32,783 bases of DNA from CALWRM01 sp050309765 (GCA_050309765.1 JBNRMU010000050.1:1-32783), one strand, 5' to 3'; positions 1-8,344 are shown, counted from the stretch's first letter. Notes: generated by a model from the sequence alone, not told the origin. Program-made: numbers and translations.

Positions 1-2645
1 GCCCACACCTCGTTGATGGGCCAAAGGTGCTCGGGCTTTAAGAAGCGCTGCAGCGATTCCAGAGCCGGCACGTTGGGGATGCCGCGCTCACTGCGCAGCA
101 CCGAGGAGGAAACGTCGTCAAAGTACTGCTTGACGCCCTTGTCCGGGCCGGGGCCTGCCAGGGAATAGCCGCCGCCGCTGCCCACGGGCAGGCTGGCGGA
201 ATGGGGAAAATAGATGCGCGTGCCGTCCAGGCCCTGCGTCAGTTCCTCCAGGCCTTTGTTCAGCTCCTCGATGGGGTTGCCCTCGTTGCGGCCGCAGTAC
301 AGGGCAAGGGACGGATGGCTGCGCACCATGCGCACCTTGTCGGCGGCGTTTTCCAGGAACATGGCCCTGTCGTTGGGCTCCGGCCCGTCCACGGGGTTTG
401 CCAGCCAGAAATCGTCCCAGATCAGCACGCCGTACTTGTCGCAGGCGTCGTAAAAGCCGGGATGGCCCGTCATGCCCACCCAGTTGCGGATCATGGTCAT
501 GTTCTGCTCGGCGTGCAGGCGCACCTTATCGTCCAGCACGCGGGCCGTGTCGCGCTTCATACCGTCGTCAATGCCCCAGTTGCCGCCCTTGCACAGGATG
601 CGCACGCCGTTGCAGTACAGGGTGAGCAGCCCGCCGTCGATGGGATAATCAAAGCGCCTGACGCCAAAGCGGAAGCTCTTTTCGTCGCTGACCTCGCCCT
701 GGATCTTCACCTGCGCCTGAGCGGTATACAGGAACTGCTCCCCGTAGGTATTCGGCCACCAAAGCCTGGGCTTGGGCAGCAGGAAGGGCAGCTCCACCGG
801 CAGCGTTTCTCCGGCGGGGATCTCTATCGTGCAGCAGGCCGTTACATCGCCCGGCAAAACCTTTACACACAACTGGGCGCTTATGGGCTTATCGCCGCGG
901 TTTTTGATCTCCGTTTGGAAGGTCAGATCGGCTTTTTCGGTATCCAGTACATATTTATGCTCGACCGTCTGCTCCACCTGTTCCGGGCTTTGGGCGTAGG
1001 CAAGCAGCTCGCGGATGCGGGTATCCACCGGTTTGCCGTTTAATTCGCGCCGTTTTTGCACCGTAAACCTTAAGAAGCGCACCCGGTTTGGCATGAAGAA
1101 GGGCCTTTGCACCACGCCCCTGCCGAAGCGGGAAAGGTCCAGCGTCACCAGGGCCGTGCCTCCCTGTACGCTGTCGGCTAAGGAATCGCCGGCAAAACAC
1201 GCGCTGACGGGGTTTGCCTCCGCCTGCAGCTTGCCGAAGCGCCCGGCGTCCACCTCACCGCCCGGATAGGCGTCGAAATTCGTCCAAGTCTGTCCGTCGC
1301 AGGAAGTTTCCAGCGAAAACTGTTCCGGATGGCGGCTTTCCATATCGGCGGCCGCGCCGCCCGCCTCGCTGCCCCAGACCAGCGTGACCGTGCCCAGGGT
1401 GAGGGCCTCGCCTAAATCGACCACGAAGCCGTCGCCTTCCCCGCCCTGCCAGTCCTTGAGCGCTTCATTCTTTCCGTCGATGCGCACGCCACTTCTCAGC
1501 ATCAGGTTTTCGGCGGGAACGGCCACCTTTTCATCCAACAGGGCAAGGTGGGTCTGAATCCAGGGATCGACCAGCTCCGCAGCGCCGCTGTAGCTAATCG
1601 TCACGTCGCCGTAAATGCCGATGTCGCGCCCGCGGATGGTGGGCAGCCAGTCCCAGCCCACGGCCGCGTGCATGGTGGGGTTGTCCGCGCCCAGCAGTCC
1701 GCCGTTGGGTCCGGGGCCGAAGGCCAGGCCCTGGGTGGTGACAAGGCCCGGCGTCTCGTTTTTATAGATGTACACGGCAAGCTGGTTTTCGCCGCCGAAG
1801 ACCGCCAGATCCGTGATGTCGAACCTGGCGCGGATGAACGCGCCCTCGATGGAATGCTCGCGGCCTTGCAGGCTATTTTTAAGCCTTTGTCCGTTGAAAT
1901 ACACATCCGCCTTCCAGTTGATGGCCTGGAAGTTCAAATAGACCCGCCGGCCCTGCTTTTCAGCGGGAATGGCGAAGCGGTTGCGATACCAGAAATCGGC
2001 GGTAAAATACGCCTCGGAGATCTGGAACTGCCAGTCGTCGTAGTCGGGGTCGGGGATGGCGCCGGCGTTCAGGTAGGAGATAAGCGCCGTGCCGGGCACG
2101 GTCGCGGGCAGCCAGCCGCTGTCGTCGTACGCGGCGTCGGACAGGGCCGCGCCGTCGCCGTCCACCTGCTCCGCGCGGCAAATACGCCAATTGCCGCCGC
2201 TCAAAAGCTGTGTGCCGTCCGCCTGCGCGTCGGGCATTGGCGGCAGCGCATAGGCCAGGTCGTTATCGCCAAAGACCTCGATTTTGTAAACGACATAGTT
2301 CGCGCCGGAGCAGTCCCGGCACAGGAGCTTGACATAGCGGCCGCTTTGATGAACCGCCGTCTGCGTTTCCGTGTCCGCCGCCGCGCAGCCTGCGCCGGCA
2401 GACAGCCAATCCTTTCCGTCCGGAGAAACCAGCACCTCGTAGGCCCTGGCGAACGCCTCGCCCCAGCGGATAGAAACCGTCTCGATACGGGAAACGGTTC
2501 CAAGGTCTATGGTGATCCATTCTTCCCCGCTGCCGGCGCTGATCCAGGGCAGCTTGGAATCGAAGGTGGTCAGGTGGGCCGTGTGGTCGTAATCTTTGGC
2601 GCTGGAATGGTACGCAGCGCGGAATCTGGCGATGTCTCTCTTCAT
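1..2645 (-). CDS. Glycoside hydrolase family 2 protein with discoidin-like modules (partial, C-terminus off the window)
   Basis: Exo-acting GH2 glycosidase, resembling the mannosidase / exo-beta-glucosaminidase branch more than LacZ. The visible 881 residues appear to be: an N-terminal F5/8-type-C (discoidin-like) module (about 1-135), a GH2 jelly-roll sugar-binding domain (about 150-340), a second discoidin-like insert (about 355-520), an Ig-like domain, then the TIM barrel. The barrel shows CGRNEGN, with the likely acid/base Glu788, and RSERGIPN, with the likely nucleophile Glu853. There is no signal peptide, so it is probably cytoplasmic. The start at 2645 is preceded by GAGGG with 9 bases between. 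No stop occurs before the left edge. It is transcribed divergently from the esterase pair, which suggests a shared glycan-degradation role. The substrate is not determinable; the family assignment is firm, the exact activity inferred. Confidence 0.85.
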   Translation of the reverse strand, partial: MKRDIARFRAAYHSSAKDYDHTAHLTTFDSKLPWISAGSGEEWITIDLGTVSRIETVSIRWGEAFARAYEVLVSPDGKDWLSAGAGCAAADTETQTAVHQSGRYVKLLCRDCSGANYVVYKIEVFGDNDLAYALPPMPDAQADGTQLLSGGNWRICRAEQVDGDGAALSDAAYDDSGWLPATVPGTALISYLNAGAIPDPDYDDWQFQISEAYFTADFWYRNRFAIPAEKQGRRVYLNFQAINWKADVYFNGQRLKNSLQGREHSIEGAFIRARFDITDLAVFGGENQLAVYIYKNETPGLVTTQGLAFGPGPNGGLLGADNPTMHAAVGWDWLPTIRGRDIGIYGDVTISYSGAAELVDPWIQTHLALLDEKVAVPAENLMLRSGVRIDGKNEALKDWQGGEGDGFVVDLGEALTLGTVTLVWGSEAGGAAADMESRHPEQFSLETSCDGQTWTNFDAYPGGEVDAGRFGKLQAEANPVSACFAGDSLADSVQGGTALVTLDLSRFGRGVVQRPFFMPNRVRFLRFTVQKRRELNGKPVDTRIRELLAYAQSPEQVEQTVEHKYVLDTEKADLTFQTEIKNRGDKPISAQLCVKVLPGDVTACCTIEIPAGETLPVELPFLLPKPRLWWPNTYGEQFLYTAQAQVKIQGEVSDEKSFRFGVRRFDYPIDGGLLTLYCNGVRILCKGGNWGIDDGMKRDTARVLDDKVRLHAEQNMTMIRNWVGMTGHPGFYDACDKYGVLIWDDFWLANPVDGPEPNDRAMFLENAADKVRMVRSHPSLALYCGRNEGNPIEELNKGLEELTQGLDGTRIYFPHSASLPVGSGGGYSLAGPGPDKGVKQYFDDVSSSVLRSERGIPNVPALESLQRFLKPEHLWPINEVW

Positions 2646-2732
2646 CCTGTCAAACCCTCTTTTTTGCGGCGTTTTGTGGTCCTGCCGCCCGCTTTGTATG
2701 GGTGGCAGAGTTCTAAATCTGTTCTTAACATT

Positions 2733-2762
2733 TTTATACCATAGACAAAAGGTCCTGTGCAA
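2733..2762 (-). promoter_or_regulatory. Putative sigma-A promoter of the GH2 gene
   Basis: Read on the minus strand: TTGCAC (2762-2757), 18-base spacer, TATAAA (2738-2733). It lies about 90 bases upstream of the GH2 start. It is back-to-back with the esterase promoter at 2845-2873, so a single regulator could control both directions. Confidence 0.45.
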
Positions 2763-2844
2763 GACGAAATTATGGCAAAGTATCGGCCTTGCCTTTGATT
2801 TGGATGCGGCTAAAGTATCGTCAGGAAAAAACATTAGTTTTTGT

Positions 2845-2873
2845 TTTACAAAGCGCCTTTACTCTGTTATGAT
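2845..2873 (+). promoter_or_regulatory. Sigma-A promoter of the esterase pair
   Basis: TTTACA (2845-2850), exactly 17 bases, TATGAT (2868-2873), followed by an AAAGGAG Shine-Dalgarno at 2905-2911 and the ATG at 2919. Confidence 0.7.
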
Positions 2874-2918
2874 GAAAAGGTAAAAACTTGAACACGCAAG
2901 CGAGAAAGGAGTCTTAGT

Positions 2919-3719
2919 ATGGCGTATGCCCGACTGACCTTCACGTCGGAAAAACTGCACGGAAACACAGACGTTTCCGTCTTCCTGCCCGCGGCGCCCA
3001 GCGGCGGCGGCTGGGGACGCAACATTTCCAAGGCCTCCTACAACAAGGACGAGGTTTACCAGGTTCTATGGCTGATCCACGGCGGCGGGGACGATTACAC
3101 CGCCTGGGCGCTGGACGCCATGGTGCAGCGTGCCTGCGATGCGGCCAAACTCGTGGTCATCATGCCCACCATCCAGGACCCGTCCGGCCATGACCCCATG
3201 GTGGACACCATGGGCTACATCACCGAGGAACTGCCTGAGGTTATGGGCTTTTTGTTCCCCATCTCCAGCAGGCGGCAGGATAACTTCATCGCCGGCCTTT
3301 CCTACGGCGGCTACTGCGCTTATCGCTGCGCGATGACCCGTCCCGACCTGTACGCGTGCGTGGGCTCCTTCTCCAGCCCCCTGGATGTGGCTGAGGATGT
3401 GCGCAGGCTGCATGCCAACGACCCGCGCTTTGGCGGCGGGGACACCATCACCGGCACCGACCGCGACCTGCTTTACCTCACCTCGCAGCTCAAGGAAAAG
3501 GGCATCGAAATCCCCAAAACCTTCCAGACGGTGGGCACCGAAGACTTTACCTGGGACTTCAACGTAGTGGCACGGGATCATTTCGTAAAGCTGGGCATGG
3601 ACCACACCTTCATCCAGCGGCCGGGCACCCACAACTTTGAATTCTGGGATGGGGCTCTGAAGGATTATCTGGAGTGGCTCCCGCTCACCAAAGCCCCCGT
3701 TAGAAAGGAGAGGTTCTGA
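2919..3719 (+). CDS. Alpha/beta-hydrolase esterase (esterase D / PF00756-like), first of tandem pair
   Basis: Serine esterase of the S-formylglutathione hydrolase / feruloyl- or acetyl-esterase superfamily, 266 residues and no signal peptide. Visible elements are the oxyanion-region HGGG at 54-57, the nucleophile elbow GLSYGG with Ser128, a likely acid Asp209 in GTED and the catalytic His238 in GTHNFEFW. The start has AAAGGAG 7 bases upstream and a good promoter at 2845. It is translationally coupled to the next gene by a TGATG overlap. Adjacency to a divergent GH2 suggests removal of acyl decorations from glycans, which is inference. An S-formylglutathione hydrolase role is less likely because no formaldehyde gene is nearby. 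Confidence 0.85.
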   Translation: MAYARLTFTSEKLHGNTDVSVFLPAAPSGGGWGRNISKASYNKDEVYQVLWLIHGGGDDYTAWALDAMVQRACDAAKLVVIMPTIQDPSGHDPMVDTMGYITEELPEVMGFLFPISSRRQDNFIAGLSYGGYCAYRCAMTRPDLYACVGSFSSPLDVAEDVRRLHANDPRFGGGDTITGTDRDLLYLTSQLKEKGIEIPKTFQTVGTEDFTWDFNVVARDHFVKLGMDHTFIQRPGTHNFEFWDGALKDYLEWLPLTKAPVRKERF

Positions 3720-4495
3720 TGGCACGCTTGCAGATACACACCGGTCTTCCCGACGTTTCCCTGGATGTGATCATCCCCGAATACGCGCGCAGTCAAAAGG
3801 CTAAGGAAGCCGGACTTAGCGCAAAGGAATACTACGCCAAGCAAAACCTGCCGGTGCTTTGGCTTTTGCACGGCGGCCTTGGCAACGCCACGGACTGGCC
3901 CCGGTATACCATGATCGAGCTGTATGCCGAGGAAAAGGGCCTCATCGTGGTATGCCCCACGGGCAACAACGGCTGCTGGGTCAACCAGGTAGCCGGCCCC
4001 GCCTGGGAGGATCTTTTGACCGAGCGGATCTGGGAATTTGTGCACTCCATGTTCCCGACCTCCGACGATCCTAAGGATAACTACATCGCCGGGCTTTCGA
4101 TGGGCGGCTACGGCGCCCTGCGCATCGGCCTTAGGCATCCGGAGCGCTATTCCCGCATCGGCTCCTTCTCCTCGGGCATCGGCATCGCCCAGGAGTATGT
4201 GGCCGGCACCTTCCGCATGCCCGGGAGCGAAAGCATCTTCGGCGATCCCAACAAGGTGATCGGCAGCGAATACGACGGCTTCGCCGCCGCCGAGGTCCGC
4301 AAGCAGAGCAAAGCGCCCCTGCCGCCGATCTATCTTTCCTGCGGAACAGAGGACCGCCTGTACAAGGTCAACGCCGAGTACCGCGATCATCTGCTCAATC
4401 TCGGCTACGACGTGACCTGGGACGAGGGCCCCTACGGCCACGAATGGCGCTTCTGGGATCAACAGGTGGAGAAGTTCATCCAAACGCTTCCGTAA
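3719..4495 (+). CDS. Alpha/beta-hydrolase esterase, second of tandem pair
   Basis: Paralogue of the preceding gene, 258 residues, with the same layout: HGGLGN at 51-56, GLSMGGYG with Ser127, GTED with Asp212 and GPYGHEW with His241. It overlaps the upstream stop by one base (TGATG) and has GAAAGGAG about 7 bases before its ATG, so the two are co-translated. The pair may have arisen by duplication and diverged in substrate. No secretion signal is visible. A stem-loop followed by Ts (4516-4546) ends the unit. Confidence 0.85.
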   Translation: MARLQIHTGLPDVSLDVIIPEYARSQKAKEAGLSAKEYYAKQNLPVLWLLHGGLGNATDWPRYTMIELYAEEKGLIVVCPTGNNGCWVNQVAGPAWEDLLTERIWEFVHSMFPTSDDPKDNYIAGLSMGGYGALRIGLRHPERYSRIGSFSSGIGIAQEYVAGTFRMPGSESIFGDPNKVIGSEYDGFAAAEVRKQSKAPLPPIYLSCGTEDRLYKVNAEYRDHLLNLGYDVTWDEGPYGHEWRFWDQQVEKFIQTLP

Positions 4496-4515
4496 ACCCC
4501 AAACGCACAAGCCAG

Positions 4516-4546
4516 CCCGTCGGTCGAAATCGGCCGGCGGGTTTTT
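4516..4546 (+). terminator. Rho-independent terminator of the esterase operon
   Basis: Eight-base-pair stem CCCGTCGG / CCGGCGGG (one G-T pair), 10-base loop, then TTTTT. It starts 20 bases after the second esterase stop. Confidence 0.8.
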
Positions 4547-4669
4547 CTCTGGTGCTGCGGCGTATGAATCCACAGACGCAAAACAAATCCGTGCCATTTT
4601 CCCGCAAAAAAAGCGAATTTTTTTGAATTGGGTCAAAAAACGGCCTTATTTGTTGGTATGGCGTTGGTA

Positions 4670-4693
4670 TGCATGTGGTACACTAAGCATGCA
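4670..4693 (+). promoter_or_regulatory. Extended -10 element inside a perfect inverted repeat
   Basis: TGGTACACT (4676-4684) fits an extended -10 (TGn plus TACACT). It is centred within TGCATG (4670-4675) and CATGCA (4688-4693), a perfect 6-base inverted repeat that could be an operator. No convincing -35 was found, so the promoter call is tentative. Confidence 0.35.
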
Positions 4694-4797
4694 GTAACCG
4701 AAAAGTGGATTAAGGAAAAGCCCGCGCCCTTCGGATGGATCGGCTCCGAAGGGCTGGGCGTGTGTTTGGGCGCGCGAAATGCGCGTCTTTTGTTTTT
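4690..4797 (+). ncRNA. Candidate structured small RNA between the esterases and the radical SAM gene
   Basis: About 110 bases bounded by the extended -10 at 4676-4684 and a terminator. It contains a perfect 10-bp hairpin GCCCTTCGGA (4726-4735) / TCCGAAGGGC (4745-4754), extendable by CCC/GGG (4721-4723 with 4756-4758). Then comes a 7-bp stem around 4769-4787 followed by TCTTTTGTTTTT. The next gene has its own promoter downstream of this terminator, so this unit seems separate from it. A 64-codon reading frame crosses the region but lacks a Shine-Dalgarno and starts before the -10. I do not recognise a known RNA family. Confidence 0.35.
4769..4797 (+). terminator. Rho-independent terminator of the candidate small RNA
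   Basis: GGCGCGC / GCGCGTC stem (one G-T pair) with loop GAAAT, followed by a T-rich run (TTTTGTTTTT). It sits 109 bases upstream of the radical SAM start. Confidence 0.6.
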
Positions 4798-4844
4798 GAA
4801 CATGTTGGCTTCCGTTTCTTAACCTCTCCTTTCCCCCGCCTTGC

Positions 4845-4873
4845 TTTACAGAAGAGGCCAAATATGCTAAAAT
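4845..4873 (+). promoter_or_regulatory. Sigma-A promoter of the radical SAM gene
   Basis: TTTACA (4845-4850), 17-base spacer, TAAAAT (4868-4873) with an extended TGC before it. It is followed by AAGGAG at 4890-4895 and ATG at 4906. Confidence 0.75.
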
Positions 4874-4905
4874 AGCGGAAAATTTGCATAAGGAGTAACG
4901 CTTTT

Positions 4906-6048
4906 ATGTCCAAAGACGTATTCGAGCTTGGTCCCATTCGCCCCACCAGCGAAGCCGCCAGCCTTTTGATCCGCGTGACCAGGGGCTGCGCCTGGAATAG
5001 ATGCCGCTTCTGCAACAACTACCGCACGGAAACCTTCTGCCTGCGCCCGATCGAAACCCTCAAGAGCGAGATCGATATGATGGCGCGCTACCGCGACCGC
5101 ATCCTAAAGCACCGCGACAGCTCCGGCGAGTTCGATATGGACGAAATCAACCGCGAGTATTCCTCCCTTTCGCCCGAGGAGCGCCAGTGCTACGCCATGT
5201 TGTACAACTGGATCAACTACGGCGAGTATTCCATTTTCCTGCAGGACGCCGACGCCATGATCCTGAAGGCCCCCGATCTGGCCGAGGTCATCCGCTATAT
5301 CCGCAAGCAGTTGCCCGAAACCACCCGCATCACCTCCTACGGCCGTCCCGATACCCTGGGCCGCATCACGCCCGAGGGCTATGCGGAGCTTAAGGAGGCC
5401 GGTCTTGGCCGCATCCACGCCGGGTTTGAGACCGGCTCCGACATCGTGCTTGAGCGCATCCAGAAGGGCTGCACCAGCGAGCAGCAGATCGTCGGCGGCC
5501 GCAACGTCATGCAGGCCGGCATCGAGCTTTCCACCTTCCTCATGGCCGGCATCGGCGGCAAAAAGCTCAGCGACCATAACGCCGACGAGACCGCCCGCGT
5601 CATCAACGCCGTCAACCCCAGCTTCGTGCGCCTGCGCACCGCCGTGGTCATCAAGGGCACGCCCCTGTGGGAGGACCAGCAAAACGGCCTGTTCGACGAG
5701 TGCACCGATATGGAGCAGTTCCTGGAAATGCGCCGCTTCCTCACCAAGGTGGAGGGCTGCACCGGCAATGTGTACACCGACCACATGATCAACCTCATGC
5801 AGGAGCTGGAAGGCCCCCTGACCGACACCGCCTCCCTGATCGCCTATATGGACGAGTTCCTGGCCCAGGATCCCCATGAGATCCGCCGCTACCAGCTGGC
5901 CAAGCGCCTGGGCTTCAACGGCACCTGGAAGCAGATGAACCTTTTGAGCAAAAAGGACAGCGACATGCTGGACGATACCTGCCGCCGCGTGCCCGAAGGC
6001 CCCGAATGGGAAAAGCTCATGAAGGACTGCCTGCGCAGATACATCTAA
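4906..6048 (+). CDS. Radical SAM protein with a C-x4-C-x2-C cluster motif
   Basis: 380-residue radical SAM (Elp3/MiaB-like fold) enzyme. The [4Fe-4S] ligands are probably Cys28, Cys33 and Cys36 in GCAWNRCRFC, giving C-x4-C-x2-C instead of the usual C-x3-C-x2-C. GFETGSD, typical of the strand 4-5 region of the radical SAM barrel, is also present. A region of about 70 residues (roughly 55-115) between the cluster and the rest of the barrel is unusually long and charged. No B12-binding or SPASM domain is evident. The substrate is unknown. The gene is monocistronic, with its own promoter (4845) and terminator (6070). Confidence 0.85.
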   Translation: MSKDVFELGPIRPTSEAASLLIRVTRGCAWNRCRFCNNYRTETFCLRPIETLKSEIDMMARYRDRILKHRDSSGEFDMDEINREYSSLSPEERQCYAMLYNWINYGEYSIFLQDADAMILKAPDLAEVIRYIRKQLPETTRITSYGRPDTLGRITPEGYAELKEAGLGRIHAGFETGSDIVLERIQKGCTSEQQIVGGRNVMQAGIELSTFLMAGIGGKKLSDHNADETARVINAVNPSFVRLRTAVVIKGTPLWEDQQNGLFDECTDMEQFLEMRRFLTKVEGCTGNVYTDHMINLMQELEGPLTDTASLIAYMDEFLAQDPHEIRRYQLAKRLGFNGTWKQMNLLSKKDSDMLDDTCRRVPEGPEWEKLMKDCLRRYI

Positions 6049-6069
6049 ACCGCTTACATAGTTTATAAC

Positions 6070-6102
6070 GACGCGGAAGTTCATGCTTTCCGCGTCTTTT
6101 TT
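6070..6102 (+). terminator. Rho-independent terminator of the radical SAM gene
   Basis: Perfect 9-bp stem GACGCGGAA / TTCCGCGTC, 9-base loop, then TTTTTT. Confidence 0.9.
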
Positions 6103-6119
6103 GTGTCTTTGGCCAAAGC

Positions 6120-6161
6120 CCGTCAAAGGCGCTTGACGGCGGTTTTTGCCTTCAGTACAAT
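6120..6161 (+). promoter_or_regulatory. Promoter of the GH42 gene with overlapping inverted repeat
   Basis: TTGACG (6133-6138), 17 bases, TACAAT (6156-6161). A perfect 7-base inverted repeat CCGTCAA (6120-6126) / TTGACGG (6133-6139) overlaps the -35, as expected of a repressor site. AGGAGGT follows at 6189-6195, 7 bases before the ATG. Confidence 0.75.
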
Positions 6162-6202
6162 AAAATAAAAGCTATGATTTTTTCTTACAGGAGGTAATCG
6201 CC

Positions 6203-8203
6203 ATGCCCAGCCTGCATCTGCCCTATCTCGCCCACGGCGGCGACTACAACCCCGACCAGTGGCGCGACCGCCCCGATATCCTGCAGGAGGACATCCGCCT
6301 GATGAAGCTGGCGGGCTGCAACCTGATGAGCGTCGGCATCTTCGCCTGGGCCGCGCTGGAGCCGCGCGAGGGCGAATACGACTTCGACTGGCTGGAAGAG
6401 GTGCTGGATAACCTGCACGCGGCGGGCATCGGCGTGTTCCTTGCCACGCCCAGCGGCGCACGTCCTGCCTGGATGGACGCAAAATATCCCGAGGTCATGC
6501 GCGTGAACCGTTCCGGCCAGCGCAACCTGCACGGCGGGCGGCACAACCACTGCATGACGTCACCGGTGTACCGCGCCTTCGTCACGCGGATGAACCTGGC
6601 CCTGGCCTCGCGTTTCGGCAGCCATCCGGCAGTCAAGGGCTGGCACATCTCCAACGAATACAGCGGCGAATGCCACTGCGAGTACTGCCAGGAGGCCTTC
6701 CGCAGCTATTTGAAGCAGCGCTACGGCACGCTGGATCAGCTCAACCATGCCTGGTGGACGGCGTTCTGGAGCAAGACCTACACCGACTGGAGCCAACTGC
6801 ACAGCCCCATGCCCCACGGGGAAACCAGCATCCACGGCCTGAACCTGGCCTGGAAGCGCTTTGTCACTTATCAGACGGCAGACTTTATGCGCATGGAGGC
6901 CGTGCACATCCGCAGGCTCACGCCGGAGCTTCCCATCACCGCCAACCTGATGGATATCTTCGACGGTCTGGATTACTTCGCCCTGGCCAGGGAAATGGAC
7001 TTTGCCAGCTTTGACAACTATCCTCGCTGGGGGTACGACGATTCGCAGGCGTCCCTGCGCGCGGCCTTCAATTACGACTGGATGCGCTCGCTCAAGCAGC
7101 GGCCCTTTGCCCTGATGGAATCCACCCCCAGCCAGGTGAACTGGGCCGAGGTCTGCAAGCTGAAAAAGCCGGGCATGCACGTGCTGTCCAGCCTGCAGGC
7201 GGTGGCGCACGGTGCGGACACCGTGCAGTATTTCCAGTGGCGCAAGAGCCGCGGCGCCAGCGAAAAATTCCACGGCGCCGTAGTGGATCACGTGGGGCAC
7301 GAGCACACCCGCGTTTTTGGCGACGTGCAGGCCGTGGGCGAACTGCTGCAAAAGCTGCAGGGCACGCAGGGCACCATGGTGAAGGCGCAGGCGGCCCTGA
7401 TCTACGACACGGAGAACCGCTGGGCGCTGGAGGACGCGCAGGGCCCGCGCAGGGAAAAGCACTATCTGGAAACCGTGCTGGAGCACTACCGCGCCTTAAA
7501 AGCCCTGGGCCTGGATGTGGACGTGATCGACGAAAGCTGCGATTTCTCGCAATATAAGCTGATCGCCGCGCCCATGCTCTACATGCTGCGCCCGAGCTGC
7601 GCCGAGCGCCTGGCCCAGTTTGTGCGCGGCGGCGGCACGCTGGTGTGCACCTGCCTCACCGGCCGCGTGGACGAGGACGACCTGGTGTTCCTGGGCGGCT
7701 TCCCGGGGCCCCTGCGCGACGTGCTGGGCATCTGGATCGAGGAGACCGACGCCCTGTACGACGACGAACAAAACGGCATCAGCCTGAACGGCCAGACCTA
7801 CGCCTGCAGGGATATGTGCGATCTGATCCACGCCGAAGGCGCGCAGGTGCTGGGCAGCTACGCAAGCGACTTTTATGCCGGCGAGCCCTGCGTGACGGTA
7901 AACAGCTACGGCAAGGGCAAGGCCTATTACATCGCCTCGCGGCCGGACATGGCGCTGCTGGAAGGGCTCTACGATGGGCTGTCCGCACAGGCGGGCGTGT
8001 ATCGGCCCATCGCAAACCTGCCCAGGGACGTGCAGGTCACCTGCCGCGGCAAGCGCCTGTTCGTATTGAACTTCTCCGGCAAGGAGGTTGCTGTAACACT
8101 GCCCGCGGGGACGGACGTGCTGCTGGGCGAGCCGGTGGAAGGCCCGATCTCCCTGCCTGTCTGCGGTTACCGCGTAATAGAGCTGAAAGACGCCGCAGAA
8201 TAA
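6203..8203 (+). CDS. Beta-galactosidase, glycoside hydrolase family 42
   Basis: 666-residue GH42 enzyme that cleaves terminal beta-galactosides, probably cytoplasmic (no signal peptide). The TIM barrel begins with GGDYNPDQW (12-20). The acid/base is Glu152 in HISNEYSGEC and the nucleophile is Glu306 in ALMESTPSQ. The GH42 zinc site looks intact: Cys117, Cys157, Cys159 and Cys162. A trimerisation-like domain (about 400-600) and a small beta domain complete the usual length. The start is fixed by AGGAGGT 7 bases upstream. It stands alone between a promoter and a terminator, with no permease beside it, so the sugar must be imported by a system encoded elsewhere. Activity on lactose versus plant galactan oligomers cannot be told. 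Confidence 0.93.
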   Translation: MPSLHLPYLAHGGDYNPDQWRDRPDILQEDIRLMKLAGCNLMSVGIFAWAALEPREGEYDFDWLEEVLDNLHAAGIGVFLATPSGARPAWMDAKYPEVMRVNRSGQRNLHGGRHNHCMTSPVYRAFVTRMNLALASRFGSHPAVKGWHISNEYSGECHCEYCQEAFRSYLKQRYGTLDQLNHAWWTAFWSKTYTDWSQLHSPMPHGETSIHGLNLAWKRFVTYQTADFMRMEAVHIRRLTPELPITANLMDIFDGLDYFALAREMDFASFDNYPRWGYDDSQASLRAAFNYDWMRSLKQRPFALMESTPSQVNWAEVCKLKKPGMHVLSSLQAVAHGADTVQYFQWRKSRGASEKFHGAVVDHVGHEHTRVFGDVQAVGELLQKLQGTQGTMVKAQAALIYDTENRWALEDAQGPRREKHYLETVLEHYRALKALGLDVDVIDESCDFSQYKLIAAPMLYMLRPSCAERLAQFVRGGGTLVCTCLTGRVDEDDLVFLGGFPGPLRDVLGIWIEETDALYDDEQNGISLNGQTYACRDMCDLIHAEGAQVLGSYASDFYAGEPCVTVNSYGKGKAYYIASRPDMALLEGLYDGLSAQAGVYRPIANLPRDVQVTCRGKRLFVLNFSGKEVAVTLPAGTDVLLGEPVEGPISLPVCGYRVIELKDAAE

Positions 8204-8227
8204 CCCTTTCCACAAATCAATCCACCT

Positions 8228-8260
8228 GGAAAAGCCGCTGCCCGCGGCTTTTCCTTTTTT
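8228..8260 (+). terminator. Rho-independent terminator of the GH42 gene
   Basis: Perfect 11-bp stem GGAAAAGCCGC / GCGGCTTTTCC, loop TGCCC, then TTTTTT. Confidence 0.92.
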
Positions 8261-8293
8261 GCGGAGGACAGGCGGCAAAGAGGTCCTTCTTTG

Positions 8294-8302
8294 TGGTATA
8301 CT
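8294..8302 (+). promoter_or_regulatory. Extended -10 promoter of the DUF5655 / MBL / AKR run
   Basis: TGGTATACT is an extended -10 (TGn plus TATACT). No good -35 lies 17 bases upstream. It is placed about 40 bases before the chosen start at 8345 and just after the GH42 terminator. Confidence 0.5.
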
Positions 8303-8344
8303 GTGTGCAAAACACACAGGCGCTTTGGCAAAGGGGGGACGCGC

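Noticed and set aside
1548..2744. 398-codon plus-strand open frame across the GH2 gene
   Set aside because: Antisense shadow of the GH2 coding sequence, which has intact domains and catalytic motifs on the other strand.
2596..2883. 95-codon plus-strand frame in the divergent promoter region
   Set aside because: It covers both promoters and has no ribosome site.
4628..4822. 64-codon plus-strand frame in the 4.5-4.9 kb gap
   Set aside because: No Shine-Dalgarno, begins upstream of the putative -10 and runs through two hairpins and a terminator.
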